From positions 45,028 to 109,027 of the forward strand of contig NZ_JBFABE010000023.1 in NCBI RefSeq assembly GCF_040640155.1: 64,000 nucleotides of DNA, read 5' to 3'. This DNA comes from Streptosporangium sp040640155. Lineage in GTDB: Bacteria > Actinomycetota > Actinomycetes > Streptosporangiales > Streptosporangiaceae. Every line of letters begins with the position of its first letter. Positions within the stretch are counted from its first letter, which is position 1. Below, in pieces: positions 1 through 8,135 of this stretch. Under the pieces are notes generated by a model. The model searched no databases. It was not told where the DNA came from and saw nothing but the letters and a program-made list of their open reading frames with translations. The translations under genes were made by a program, and so were the position numbers.

Positions 1-410
1 GAGGGGCGGGACGCCCGCGACGTGGGCGCCGCCGGTGCCGTAGAGGTCCCGGGGGCCGGCCCGGCCCGCCGCGTCCGTTCCGGCGACGCGCCGCTCGCCG
101 ACGGGGACCGGTCCGGGAGCGGCCGGGCACTCCGGGAGGCGGAGGGGACGGGACCCGGCGCCGGGGTCCGGCCCGAGGTCGAGGTCGAGGGCGACGCGGT
201 CACGTCGGACGCCCCGGCCGGCGGGCCGGTCGGCATCCCGGGCGGGGGCTCTCCCCCGCCGGTACGGCCGACGGCGGCGTTGAGCGACCCGACGCTCGCG
301 TCCTCGAAGACCTCGCTGCGCAGCACGTCGCGGACGCCGAGCCAGGCGACCGAGACCGCCAGCACCGTGGCGCCGCACCACACCGCGATGAACCCCAGCG
401 TCTGCCGCAT
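1..410 (-). CDS. Membrane-anchored or secreted hypothetical protein (3' end outside window)
   Basis: Reading the minus strand from an ATG at 410 gives an open frame that runs off the window edge. Residues about 5-25 form one hydrophobic segment (LGFIAVWCGATVLAVSVAW), a signal anchor or signal peptide. After about residue 45 the chain is low-complexity, rich in Pro, Ser, Thr, Gly and Ala, as in cell-wall-spanning linkers. No catalytic motif is visible. The gene diverges from a two-component system across about 50 bp of AT-rich DNA, so the two may share a regulatory region. Function is unknown; a target or accessory of the two-component pair is only a guess from position. Confidence 0.6.
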   Translation of the reverse strand, partial: MRQTLGFIAVWCGATVLAVSVAWLGVRDVLRSEVFEDASVGSLNAAVGRTGGGEPPPGMPTGPPAGASDVTASPSTSTSGRTPAPGPVPSASRSARPLPDRSPSASGASPERTRRAGPAPGTSTAPAAPTSRASRP

Positions 411-460
411 ATCGTGAATTATTACGTCATTTGTCTCATTGTTCACTACCGTTACACGGC

Positions 461-1137
461 ATGGCGACGGTTCTGGTGGTCGAAGATGACGAGTACGTGC
501 GATCCGCGATCATTCAGGAACTCGCAGACGCCGGCACGCGGTGCGCAGCGCGGGACGCGCCCTGGACGCCCTGCGGGAGATCTCGCAGAATCCGCCGGAC
601 GCGGTCATCCTCGACCTCGGGCTGCCCGACCTGGACGGGGCCGAGGCGCTCAAGATGGTCCGCAGCATCTCCAGCGTCCCGGTGATCGTGGCCACGGCCA
701 GGGACGACGAGGCGGAGATCGTCCGTCTCCTGCAGGCGGGCGCCGACGACTACCTGGTCAAGCCCTTCTCCGGCGACCACCTGAACGCCCGGCTGGACGC
801 CGTGCTGCGCCGGGCGCGCAGTGCCACGCCGTCCCCGGTGGTGCGCGTCGGCGCGCTCACGGTGGACATGAACCGGCGCGAGGCCACTCTCGAGGACCAC
901 CCGCTCACCCTGACCAGGCGCGAGTTCGACCTGCTGGCCTACCTGGCCGCCCGGGCCGACCGGGTGGTCTCCCGCAAGGAGCTGCTCACCGAGGTGTGGC
1001 AGCAGTCCTACGGGGACGACCAGACGATCGACGTCCACCTGTCCTGGCTGCGGCGCAAGCTCGGCGAGAGCGCCTCGTCCCCCCGCTACCTGCACACCGT
1101 GCGCGGCGTGGGGGTCATGCTGACCACACCGTCGTGA
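461..1137 (+). pseudogene. OmpR/PhoB-type response regulator, frameshifted near base 535
   Basis: The first 25 codons (start MATVLVVEDDEYVRSA) are in one frame and the rest, from about base 536, is in another. The second frame holds the phospho-acceptor Asp in VILDLGLPDLDG, the conserved Lys in DYLVKPFSG and a full winged-helix DNA-binding domain ending TVRGVGVML. Restoring one C after GCCGGC (base 535) would rejoin the halves into a normal regulator of about 226 residues. The acidic pair EDD that binds Mg2+ lies in the first piece, so a product started at the GTG at 541 would lack it. The stop overlaps the kinase GTG start. It is either a real loss of function or a sequencing error; the intact partner kinase favours an error or a very recent mutation. 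Confidence 0.8.
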
Positions 1138-2468
1138 GGCGGACCCTGGCGCTGCTCACCGTCGCGGGCACCTCGATGGTGGCCCTGGCCTTCCTCATCC
1201 CCCTGGGGCTGGTCGTCAGGGAGATCGCCCACGACCGGGCCATGGCCCAGGCGGAGCGGCAGGCGTCCGCGCTGGTGCCCGTGCTGGCCATCACCGTCGA
1301 TCCGGCCCGGCTGACCCACGCGCTGCTCAGCACCGGCGCGCGGGACCGGATCGGCGTCCACCTGCCGGGCGGCGGCTCGGCGGGCACCGTGAGGGCCCCC
1401 GTCGCCGCGGTGGCCGCGGCCTCCCGGCTGACCCGGGCCGTCACCTCGGAGCTGGGCTCCGGTCGCCTGCTGCTCCGTCCCGTCGCCCTGGACGGCGGCC
1501 GGACCGTGGTCATCGAGGTCTTCGTCCCGCCCGGTGAGCTCACCCGGGGCGTCACCGCCTCGTGGGCGGTGCTGAGCGGGGTGGCGGCGGCGCTGGTGGC
1601 CGGTTCCCTGCTGGTCGGCGACCGTCTGGGGGTGCGCGTGGTGCGCTCGGCGCGGCGGCTGGGCCGGGCGGCCGGCGCCCTGGGGGCCGGGGACCTCAGC
1701 GTCCGCATCGAGCCCGAGGGGCCTCCGGAGCTGGTCGCCGCGGGTGAGGCGTTCAACAGCATGGCCGACCGCGTGGTCCAGTTGCTGGCCGCCGAACGGG
1801 AGATGGCCGCCGACCTGTCACACCGGCTGCGCACCCCCCTGGCCGCCCTGCGGCTCAGCCTGGAGCACCTGGGGCCGGAGGCCGAGCAGAGCAGGAACGC
1901 GCTCACCCGGCTGGAGGCCGAGGTGGACCAGATCATCGCCACCGCCAGGCAGCCCTCCCGCGCACCGGAACGGGTTCACTGCGACGCCGCCGAGGTGCTC
2001 CGCGAGCGGTTGACCTTCTGGTCCGCGCTGGCCGAGGACCAGCGGCGCCCCTGGGAGCTGATCGGCGCCTCCTCCCCCGCGCGGGTCCCGGTCGCGGCCG
2101 GCGAGCTCGGCGCCGTGGTGGACGCCCTGCTCGGCAACGTCTTCCGGCACACCCCCGAGGGCGCCGGCTTCACGGTGACCCTGCACCAGGGCACCGGCAC
2201 CGTCGGCGTGCTGATCGCCGACGCCGGACCCGGGATCGCCGACCCCGAGGCCGCCCTGCGGCGCGGGGCCAGCGGCGCGGGATCCACCGGGCTCGGCCTG
2301 GACATCGCCCGCCGGCTCGCCGAGTCCACGGGCGGAACGCTGCGCATCGACGCCTCCTCAACGGGAGGCGCCAGGGTCCAGCTCTGGTTCCGCACCGACC
2401 GGCACGACCGCCGGTACGGACGGGTGCGGGCCCGCCGCGGGCGCGACCGACCCCCGGAAGGCGGCTGA
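1134..2468 (+). CDS. Two-component sensor histidine kinase
   Basis: Membrane kinase of 444 residues that would autophosphorylate and pass phosphate to the upstream regulator. Visible in order: transmembrane segment about 5-27, a short extracytoplasmic sensor region, a second transmembrane segment about 142-165, HAMP, the H box DLSHRLRTP with phospho-acceptor His about 230, N box GNVFRHTPEG with Asn about 335, G1 box DAGPGI and G2 box GSTGLGLDIA. The GTG start overlaps the regulator stop (GTGA), so translation is coupled. The C-terminal 25 residues are rich in Arg and lie beyond the ATPase domain. All catalytic boxes are present, so the kinase looks functional even though its regulator is frameshifted. 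Confidence 0.92.
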   Translation: MRRTLALLTVAGTSMVALAFLIPLGLVVREIAHDRAMAQAERQASALVPVLAITVDPARLTHALLSTGARDRIGVHLPGGGSAGTVRAPVAAVAAASRLTRAVTSELGSGRLLLRPVALDGGRTVVIEVFVPPGELTRGVTASWAVLSGVAAALVAGSLLVGDRLGVRVVRSARRLGRAAGALGAGDLSVRIEPEGPPELVAAGEAFNSMADRVVQLLAAEREMAADLSHRLRTPLAALRLSLEHLGPEAEQSRNALTRLEAEVDQIIATARQPSRAPERVHCDAAEVLRERLTFWSALAEDQRRPWELIGASSPARVPVAAGELGAVVDALLGNVFRHTPEGAGFTVTLHQGTGTVGVLIADAGPGIADPEAALRRGASGAGSTGLGLDIARRLAESTGGTLRIDASSTGGARVQLWFRTDRHDRRYGRVRARRGRDRPPEGG

Positions 2469-2909
2469 TCCCCGAAGGTCCGACTCCCGGAGGTGTCCGA
2501 TCCCCGAAGGCGGCCGGGCATTGATTAGATCATGGGTAAGCGCACCTTAAGGACGACTAAAAAGCGCTTTTCCACATCGCGGATGCGCGATCGTGGAGAA
2601 ACCGCGCGCCTCACCCGCGTTCGCGGTCCCCGGCTCGCCGCGCCGTGCCGGTCACGCGTTCAGACGGAGGGCACGTGACCGGTTCGGGACGGCGAGCCGG
2701 GGACTCCCCCGGCCTCCCGCCGCGTCCCGCGAGGTCCACCGAAGATCCCCGAAGGTCCCGCGGGCTCCCTCAGGGTCCTGGAGGGCGGCGCGAGGCGAGG
2801 ATCACGGGACGGCCGGATCGGGAGGTTTCATCGAGATTCCGTGCACCCCGCGGCCACGGCACCGCGGTGCTGTCATGATCGCGGTGGCACCTCACCGACG
2901 GGATCCGCG
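2469..2909. other. Intergenic region without a convincing gene
   Basis: About 440 bp between the kinase and a small membrane-protein gene. It begins with imperfect repeats of a CCCCGAAGG element and then contains a more AT-rich stretch near 2522-2580. Short open frames exist on both strands, but none has a good ribosome site together with a protein-like composition. A promoter for the downstream gene is likely but was not identified. Confidence 0.5.
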
Positions 2910-3476
2910 ATGCCTCCTCGCTCACTCGCGCTGTCGGCCACTTCGCTCTGCGCGGCCGGCCTGGCGCTCCTGGCGTACTTCCACGACTCCGACCTGGTGC
3001 TCCTGAGGGAACACCTGAACCATCCGTTCGCGCTCGGTGTGCTGGCCTGCCTCCTGGCGGCACTGGCCGCCGCCGGGCTGCGGTGGATGTGGCTACGCGT
3101 CGTGGTCTTCGTTCTCGCCGGGCTGGGCGCGGGTGTCGCGCTGCTCGCGGGATCGTTCGTCCTGACGTTCTCCTCCACCGAGGAGGCCGGCTTCGTCGAC
3201 GGGCCGGACCCGTACAGGGTCCGGCTCCAGCGGTCGCTGGCGGGCCTCGGGCCGGACACGGTGATGTGGCTCAGCCTCCGCAGGGACGGAGGGCTGCTCA
3301 GCAGGGAATGGGACCTCGGCTGCTTCAACGACGACGTCCCCGACGATGCCTTCGACTCGGTCACCTGGACGGGGCCGAACTCCGTCGAGATCCGGGTGAC
3401 CGGCGGGCAGTCGTTCCCCGTGCCTCTGGACCCCGCCTCGGGCCGACCCCGGACGACCGTCACCCTCGGCTGCTGA
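2910..3476 (+). CDS. Small integral membrane protein of unknown function
   Basis: Protein of 188 residues from ATG at 2910. Three hydrophobic segments are visible at about 5-22, 33-52 and 55-78 (LRVVVFVLAGLGAGVALLAGSFVLTF). They are followed by a soluble C-terminal domain of about 110 residues with a WDLGCFNDD stretch and a final Cys. The family was not recognised. It is flanked by a strong hairpin on the 3' side and has no operon partner, so nothing in the context gives a function. Confidence 0.65.
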   Translation: MPPRSLALSATSLCAAGLALLAYFHDSDLVLLREHLNHPFALGVLACLLAALAAAGLRWMWLRVVVFVLAGLGAGVALLAGSFVLTFSSTEEAGFVDGPDPYRVRLQRSLAGLGPDTVMWLSLRRDGGLLSREWDLGCFNDDVPDDAFDSVTWTGPNSVEIRVTGGQSFPVPLDPASGRPRTTVTLGC

Positions 3477-3517
3477 CGGCACCCCGGACGATGGGCTCCC
3501 CGCCTGCCGGAAAACGA

Positions 3518-3556
3518 CGAGATCCCGCCCGATCGAACCGATCGGGCGGGATCTCG
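3518..3556. terminator. Perfect 18-bp hairpin, likely bidirectional terminator
   Basis: Arms 3518-3535 and 3539-3556 are perfectly complementary with a 3-nt loop (AAC). There is no T-tract, as is common for actinobacterial terminators. It lies between a plus-strand gene and a minus-strand tRNA gene, so it could end transcription from both sides. Confidence 0.75.
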
Positions 3557-3594
3557 TGAACCACTTTCGTGCCGCTGCGAGAACGACCCTCAGG

Positions 3595-3667
3595 TGGAGC
3601 TATGGGGATTCGAACCCCAGACCTCCTCCATGCCATGGAGGCGCGCTACCAGCTGCGCCATAGCCCC
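3595..3667 (-). tRNA. tRNA-Ala, anticodon GGC
   Basis: The reverse complement folds as a 73-nt cloverleaf. The acceptor stem GGGGCTA pairs with TAGCTCC and includes the G3:U70 wobble that marks alanine tRNAs. The anticodon loop is ATGGCAT (GGC, reads GCC) on a CCTCC/GGAGG stem, the T arm has GGTTCGAATCC, and the discriminator is A. CCA is not encoded. The gene is intact; no direct repeat of its 3' end was noticed nearby, so it does not appear to be used as an attachment site here. Confidence 0.97.
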
Positions 3668-3898
3668 TGGCCACCGCTGCGAGTGCTCTCGTCGCGGCGC
3701 TCGGGAAGCATATAAGGACACCGGCGTGTTCACCTAATCGACGGCCGGGAGGCCCGCACCGCCCCCGGGGCGTATGCCGGGGAGGGCGGATTCCCCCGGC
3801 GCCGCCCGCCACGGCGGCCCCGGCGAGCCCGGCGGACACGGGCCGAGCCGGGCCACGACGGAGTCAGGGCGGGCCAGGACGAGACCGCGACGGGCTCG

Positions 3899-4552
3899 TC
3901 ACCCCGGGACGACTCCGGGCTCGTCCTCGGTGGCCTCGGGGCTGTCGTCGCTCCTGACCGGCTCCGGGAGGGTGCCGGCGTTGTGCTCCATCAGGCGCCA
4001 GCCCTTGCGCGACTGCTCCAGCACCGACCACGAGCAGTTCCCCAGCCCGCCCAGGGCGGGCCAGAGCTCCTCGGGCAGGTTCATCAGCATGGCGATGCCG
4101 AGCCGGAGCGCCGCTCCGTGGGAGACGACCACGAGCAGGCCGTCGGAGTCGAGCTCGGCCGCCCAGCGGCGGATGGACGACGACACCCGCACCGCGACGT
4201 CGGCGACCAGCTCACCGCCCGGCGCCTCCCAGGCGACGAACTCCCGGGGCCACTTCTCGGCGATCTCCTCGCGGACGAGCCCCTCCCACTCGCCGCCTCC
4301 GCGCTCCCGCAGGTCCTTGTCGACCTTGACCTCCAGCCCGGTCACCCGGGCCAGTGCCGAGGCGGTGTCGAAGGCCCGCTGGAGATCGGAGGAGACGATC
4401 ATGCTGGGACGGAGCGCGGCGAGCAGCGAGGCCGCGCGGGCGGCCTGCGTGACCCCGGTCTCGTCGAGCGGGATGTCGCTGTGCCCCTGGAACCGGTGCT
4501 CGACGTTCCACAGCGTCTGGCCGTGCCTGAGGCAGACGACGCGGGGGCTCAC
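3899..4552 (-). CDS. gpgP: Histidine phosphatase family protein, probable glucosyl-3-phosphoglycerate phosphatase
   Basis: A 217-residue phosphoglycerate-mutase-like phosphatase. The RHGQT motif near residue 9 holds the phospho-accepting His. A second catalytic His lies in VVSHGAALRLG, and a conserved Glu lies in the ERGGGEWEG region. In mycobacteria the gene next to rsfS and nadD encodes the phosphatase acting on glucosyl-3-phosphoglycerate in methylglucose lipopolysaccharide synthesis; the same position here suggests that role, but the fold alone cannot fix the substrate. The GTG start overlaps the rsfS stop (GTGA). The acidic, Pro-rich last 20 residues look disordered. Confidence 0.85.
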   Translation of the reverse strand: MSPRVVCLRHGQTLWNVEHRFQGHSDIPLDETGVTQAARAASLLAALRPSMIVSSDLQRAFDTASALARVTGLEVKVDKDLRERGGGEWEGLVREEIAEKWPREFVAWEAPGGELVADVAVRVSSSIRRWAAELDSDGLLVVVSHGAALRLGIAMLMNLPEELWPALGGLGNCSWSVLEQSRKGWRLMEHNAGTLPEPVRSDDSPEATEDEPGVVPG

Positions 4553-4956
4553 TCAGCTACCGCCCCGCGGGCGCGCTGGGCGGCGACCTGGGTGACGCTG
4601 TCCGGCAGCGAGATCGAGGGGCAGTCCTTCCACAGGCGCTCCAGCGCGTAGAAGGTGCGGTCCTCCTCGTGCTGGACGTGCACGACGATGTCGATGTAGT
4701 CCAGCAGGACCCAGCGGCCCTCGCGCTCGCCCTCGCGGCGGACGGGCTTGGCGTCGGCCTCGATCCGCAGCCGGTCCTCGATCTCGTCGACGATGGCGCG
4801 GACCTGGCGGTCGTTGGTGGCGGAGCAGAGCACGAACGCGTCGGTGATGACGAGCTGCTCGCTCACGTCGTAGGCCAGGATGTCATCGGCCAGTTTGTCC
4901 GCCGCCGCCTCAGCGGCGAGCCTGACGAGCTGGACGGATCTGTCGGTTGCTGTCAC
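4549..4956 (-). CDS. rsfS: Ribosome silencing factor RsfS
   Basis: A 135-residue RsfS/Iojap protein, which binds ribosomal protein uL14 and blocks subunit joining under starvation. Family hallmarks are DKLADDILAYDVSEQL, the VITDAFVLCSATNDRQVRAIVDEIE core and the GRWVLLDYIDIVVHVQ strand. It starts at GTG 4956 with AGGAGG at 4970-4975. It is coupled to the downstream phosphatase gene. In most actinobacteria nadD lies directly upstream; here nadD is about 32 kb away because of inserted DNA. Confidence 0.95.
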   Translation of the reverse strand: MTATDRSVQLVRLAAEAAADKLADDILAYDVSEQLVITDAFVLCSATNDRQVRAIVDEIEDRLRIEADAKPVRREGEREGRWVLLDYIDIVVHVQHEEDRTFYALERLWKDCPSISLPDSVTQVAAQRARGAVAE

Positions 4957-5526
4957 GGTGTGGGTCAGTCCTCCTGCTAGTCGGCGCTGTCACCTATCAG
5001 GGTGCCCGATCGGGCGCTCGTTGAAGAGCCACAGTTCGAACAACGCCTGTCGTATGCCGCCCGATTCCGCGCCGCGGGCGTATCGGCGGCCCGATCGGGT
5101 TCGTCCTCCGCGGCCGGGGCCGCGCCCACCGGTCCGGGGCGGCCGGAATGATCCGGGAGATTCGGCGCTCGGAGCGGGTGAGCTGCGGATACCCGTACCA
5201 CGCAAACTCCTCGAATCATAGCGAATCTTCACGAAACGCGCTCCGGCTCACGGTATCCCCGAGGGGGGGACGACCTCCCGGGCACCGGGACGGGCCCGTG
5301 GGCCATCGCCGTCACGTCCCACCGGTGCCGTGTCTCCCGCCGGGCACGTCGAGGGGTGTCCCCTGTCCTCGACGAGGGATCTCGTCGTTCACGGACCGGC
5401 CCCGCGCCGGGACCGCCGTGCCTCGCGTCTTTCACCCAGGGGCATCCGCCGACTCGTTTTCCGGATGACTGGAAGAATGGCCTGGATTTAGTAGAATCGC
5501 CTTCAAATTTGCAAGATCGGCGTTCG
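4957..5526. other. Junction between core genes and the VMAP island; no gene seen
   Basis: About 570 bp. The palindrome CCCGATCGGG occurs twice, at 5005-5014 and 5090-5099, and could be an operator pair. A TAGAAT hexamer at 5492-5497 is a weak -10 candidate for the downstream gene. Several short open frames on both strands lack ribosome sites or protein-like composition. No attachment-site repeat of nadD was found here. Confidence 0.4.
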
Positions 5527-6972
5527 ATGGGGAGAAAAGTGCGCGCACCTGTCGCTGGCGCCGTGGCCGATCTGTTGAGGCAGGCGGGAATCGACTCCAC
5601 CGACCTTCTTTACGCGGTAAATTCCCATTTGCGGTCCGATCTTAATGTACCGAACGCCCCCACCCCTGCGGGGCACATGTTGCGGGTGGTCGAGCGGACG
5701 CTCGCCGCGGAGGGCGGGGCGTACGCGCTGCAGACCGCGGTGCGCTATTTTCTGGGCGCCTCGACGCCGGTGATCGAGCGTCTCAGAAAGCTGCTCGGCT
5801 CCGCGGATCCGGTGATGGAGCCGGACGCGGAGGAGACGATCGTCAGGCTGTTACGCGCCTGCCAGTTGACCGGGTTGCGCCACCTCTACTACGAGGTGAC
5901 CGACAACGGAGGACGCTATCTTCCGCCGCACCTCACCACGGCGTTGCAGATCTACGACTTCCTCCGCGACTCCAACGCCCGTCCCGGGGCCCTGCCGCCC
6001 GTCCTGCTGTTCGTGGTGGAGCTGTACCTGCGGCTGGTCCACCACGAACCCGGCCAGGATCCTCAACTGTCCTTCGACCTCCACCGCTGGATCGACGCGC
6101 AGGGCGCGAGGTTCCATCGCAACGGCGACGAGGAGGCGGCCCGCAGGCTCGAACAGCTGATGAAGAGCTCACCTTCCTCCCAGACCCGTACCGACTTTCC
6201 CGTCTACCTCGTCATAGAGATCTCCCCCCTTCCGGTCTCCGACGACGGGCGCGACCTGCACCGGATCGTCCACTGGTCGCAGGCCGACCAGCCGGGCTGG
6301 AATCCGGTACGCGGCCCTGAGGTGGAGCTGCCGCTCGATGAGATCCCCCCCTACGTGGAGGAGCTCGTCGAGCGGACCGAGGAGACCCGGAGCAACACCC
6401 GGGGTGGACCGCTGGTGCTGGAGTTCCTGCTTTCCGAGGAGCTGCTGGACCTGGCCGTCGAGCGCTGGCCCAGGCGGACCGGCGGTCTCCTGCCGCCCCG
6501 GCCGCTCGGCGCGGACTACGAGGTGGTGCTGCGAAGCGACGAGCACCTGCGCCCGCGGAGCAGGCACAGGCACTGGCACCAGCGTTGGGACCAGGTCGTC
6601 CGCGGGGAGGGCACGGTGTACTTCGTCCCGGTCGAGGCCGTCGCGCCGGAGATGATGCACGCGGAGCTCCTGCGCGGCGAGCGGTTGGTCGCCTGCGTAC
6701 TGTCGATCCCCCCGAGAGACTCCCGGGGGCGAATCCAGCTCGCGGCGGCGATCGACGCCGGATTACCTATTGTCCTATGGTGTAGAGACATCAGGATGAA
6801 TGCGGACTTTCGGCGGCTGGCGGCCGATTTCCTCCATCCGCGAGGTCTCGGACAACTCCCGACCGGCATGCACGCGCTGCGTTCTGCGGAACCTGGGTAT
6901 GACGTGGCATTGCTGTGGGATGATCCGACCAGGCCCATGCCCCGAGCGCCACGGTTGAGGTCACCGGCCTAG
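5527..6972 (+). CDS. VMAP protein (vWA-MoxR associated protein, C-terminal VMAP-C domain)
   Basis: A 481-residue protein whose second half, from PVYLVIEISPLPV at about residue 225, matches the VMAP-C family: an LVLEFLLSEELLDLAVERW block, a YEVVLRSDEHLR block and AGLPIVLWCR. VMAPs are the third part of the vWA-MoxR-VMAP ternary conflict systems described from comparative genomics. They are thought to link the ATPase switch to effectors. The N-terminal 220 residues are helical and may hold an effector-associated domain, not identified. ATG 5527 was chosen; GTG 5539, with GGGGAGA just upstream, is a good alternative. There are in-frame TTA leucine codons at 5851 and 6763, so translation may depend on the bldA-type tRNA. 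MoxR follows after about 110 bp. Confidence 0.8.
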   Translation: MGRKVRAPVAGAVADLLRQAGIDSTDLLYAVNSHLRSDLNVPNAPTPAGHMLRVVERTLAAEGGAYALQTAVRYFLGASTPVIERLRKLLGSADPVMEPDAEETIVRLLRACQLTGLRHLYYEVTDNGGRYLPPHLTTALQIYDFLRDSNARPGALPPVLLFVVELYLRLVHHEPGQDPQLSFDLHRWIDAQGARFHRNGDEEAARRLEQLMKSSPSSQTRTDFPVYLVIEISPLPVSDDGRDLHRIVHWSQADQPGWNPVRGPEVELPLDEIPPYVEELVERTEETRSNTRGGPLVLEFLLSEELLDLAVERWPRRTGGLLPPRPLGADYEVVLRSDEHLRPRSRHRHWHQRWDQVVRGEGTVYFVPVEAVAPEMMHAELLRGERLVACVLSIPPRDSRGRIQLAAAIDAGLPIVLWCRDIRMNADFRRLAADFLHPRGLGQLPTGMHALRSAEPGYDVALLWDDPTRPMPRAPRLRSPA

Positions 6973-7079
6973 GAAATCGGCTTGGTCAGGCTTGCATCGA
7001 AGGCAAGACAAGGGGATCCTTAACAAGAGGCCTATTGAAGACTGCCCGAATCATGCGTCCAAGTGAGGAAGCTCCACTA

Positions 7080-8135
7080 ATGAGCGTGGAAAAGCCACAT
7101 GGGGACGATGGGCTCACGATGATTCCCCGTGGCTGGCATCTTTACCGGGGCACCGGCCGACCGCGTGATGACATTCCCTTTCACCAGGCACTTCCGCCAC
7201 CGCCGCCGTGGCGCACCTTCGACGGTGGTCCTCCGCTCGATCCTCCACCGGAGGATCCGGCCGACCTCGAGCGCAGACTGGGCCATATCGGTTTCCTGGC
7301 ACGATCCGTTCCGGCCCCGGGCGAGGTCATCGCGGTGAACGCCGCCCTGTGCCTGCGGCGCCCGCTCCTCGTCACCGGCCCGCCCGGGGTGGGCAAGTCG
7401 ACCCTCGCCTACGCGGTGACACGGGAACTGCGCCTCGGTCCCGTGTTGCGCTGGCCCATCAACAGCCGCAGCACCCTGCGCTCAGGGCTGTACGAGTACG
7501 ACGCCGTGGCCCGCGTCCAGGACGCGCGGCTGGAGGGGGCCGAGCCCGACATCGGCGACTACGTGCAGCTCGGCGCCCTCGGCACGGCCTTGCTGCCCTA
7601 CGAGCAACCCCGCGTCCTGCTGGTCGACGAATTCGACAAGGGCGACCTCGACCTGGCCAACGACCTGCTGGACACGTTCGAGGAGGGTTCGTACCAGATC
7701 CGCGAGCTCTTCCGTGCCCGTGCCCGCGAGCCCGAGGTCGTCGTGCACACGGCCGACGCGGGGGGCACCGCCCGGATCCGGCACGGCCGGGTCCAGTGCC
7801 GGGCCTTCCCCTTCATCGTCATCACCAGCAACGGTGAGCGCGAGTTCCCCCCGGCCTTCCTGCGCCGGTGCATCCGGCTGGAGATGTCCCAGCCCAGCAG
7901 GGACCGGCTGGCCGACCTGGCGGTGGCGCACTTCGCCGAGCGGGCGGAGCCGTACAAGGACCGGCTGATCCAGACGTTCCTGGAATACCGCGACCGCAAC
8001 CCGGTGGCGGCCGACCAGTTGCTCAACGCCCTCCATCTCGCCATCCACAGCGCGGAGGACGTCCGCCAGGACCGCACCTGGAAGCAGGTGCTCGGCGTGG
8101 TGCTGCGCCGCCTCGACGCGGCGGGCACGGAGTGA
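7080..8135 (+). CDS. MoxR-type AAA+ ATPase of the ternary system
   Basis: A 351-residue AAA+ ATPase. Walker A is GPPGVGKST at about residue 100 and Walker B is VLLVDEFDKGD at about 180. Sensor 1 is VITSNGEREFP, followed by the arginine-containing FLRRCIRLEM. This is the MoxR branch, whose members work with von Willebrand A proteins as NTP-driven remodelling switches. ATG 7080 is preferred because GAGGA lies about 9 bases upstream; the longer frame from 7035 lacks a ribosome site. The stop overlaps the GTG of the next gene, which carries the vWA-like domain, so the two proteins are probably made together and act as partners. Confidence 0.9.
   Translation: MSVEKPHGDDGLTMIPRGWHLYRGTGRPRDDIPFHQALPPPPPWRTFDGGPPLDPPPEDPADLERRLGHIGFLARSVPAPGEVIAVNAALCLRRPLLVTGPPGVGKSTLAYAVTRELRLGPVLRWPINSRSTLRSGLYEYDAVARVQDARLEGAEPDIGDYVQLGALGTALLPYEQPRVLLVDEFDKGDLDLANDLLDTFEEGSYQIRELFRARAREPEVVVHTADAGGTARIRHGRVQCRAFPFIVITSNGEREFPPAFLRRCIRLEMSQPSRDRLADLAVAHFAERAEPYKDRLIQTFLEYRDRNPVAADQLLNALHLAIHSAEDVRQDRTWKQVLGVVLRRLDAAGTE

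Noticed and set aside
22..417. Plus-strand 131-codon frame at the left edge
   Set aside because: It is the shadow of the minus-strand membrane protein, which has a proper ATG, membrane helix and position opposite the two-component genes.
414..1133. Upstream extension of the histidine kinase frame
   Set aside because: This part is out of frame with the response regulator and reads as Arg/Gly/Pro-rich noise; the kinase starts at GTG 1134.
3595..3667. tRNA-Ala as attachment site for the island
   Set aside because: No repeat of its 3' end was noticed around 5 kb or 20 kb; the only clear att repeats lie in nadD.
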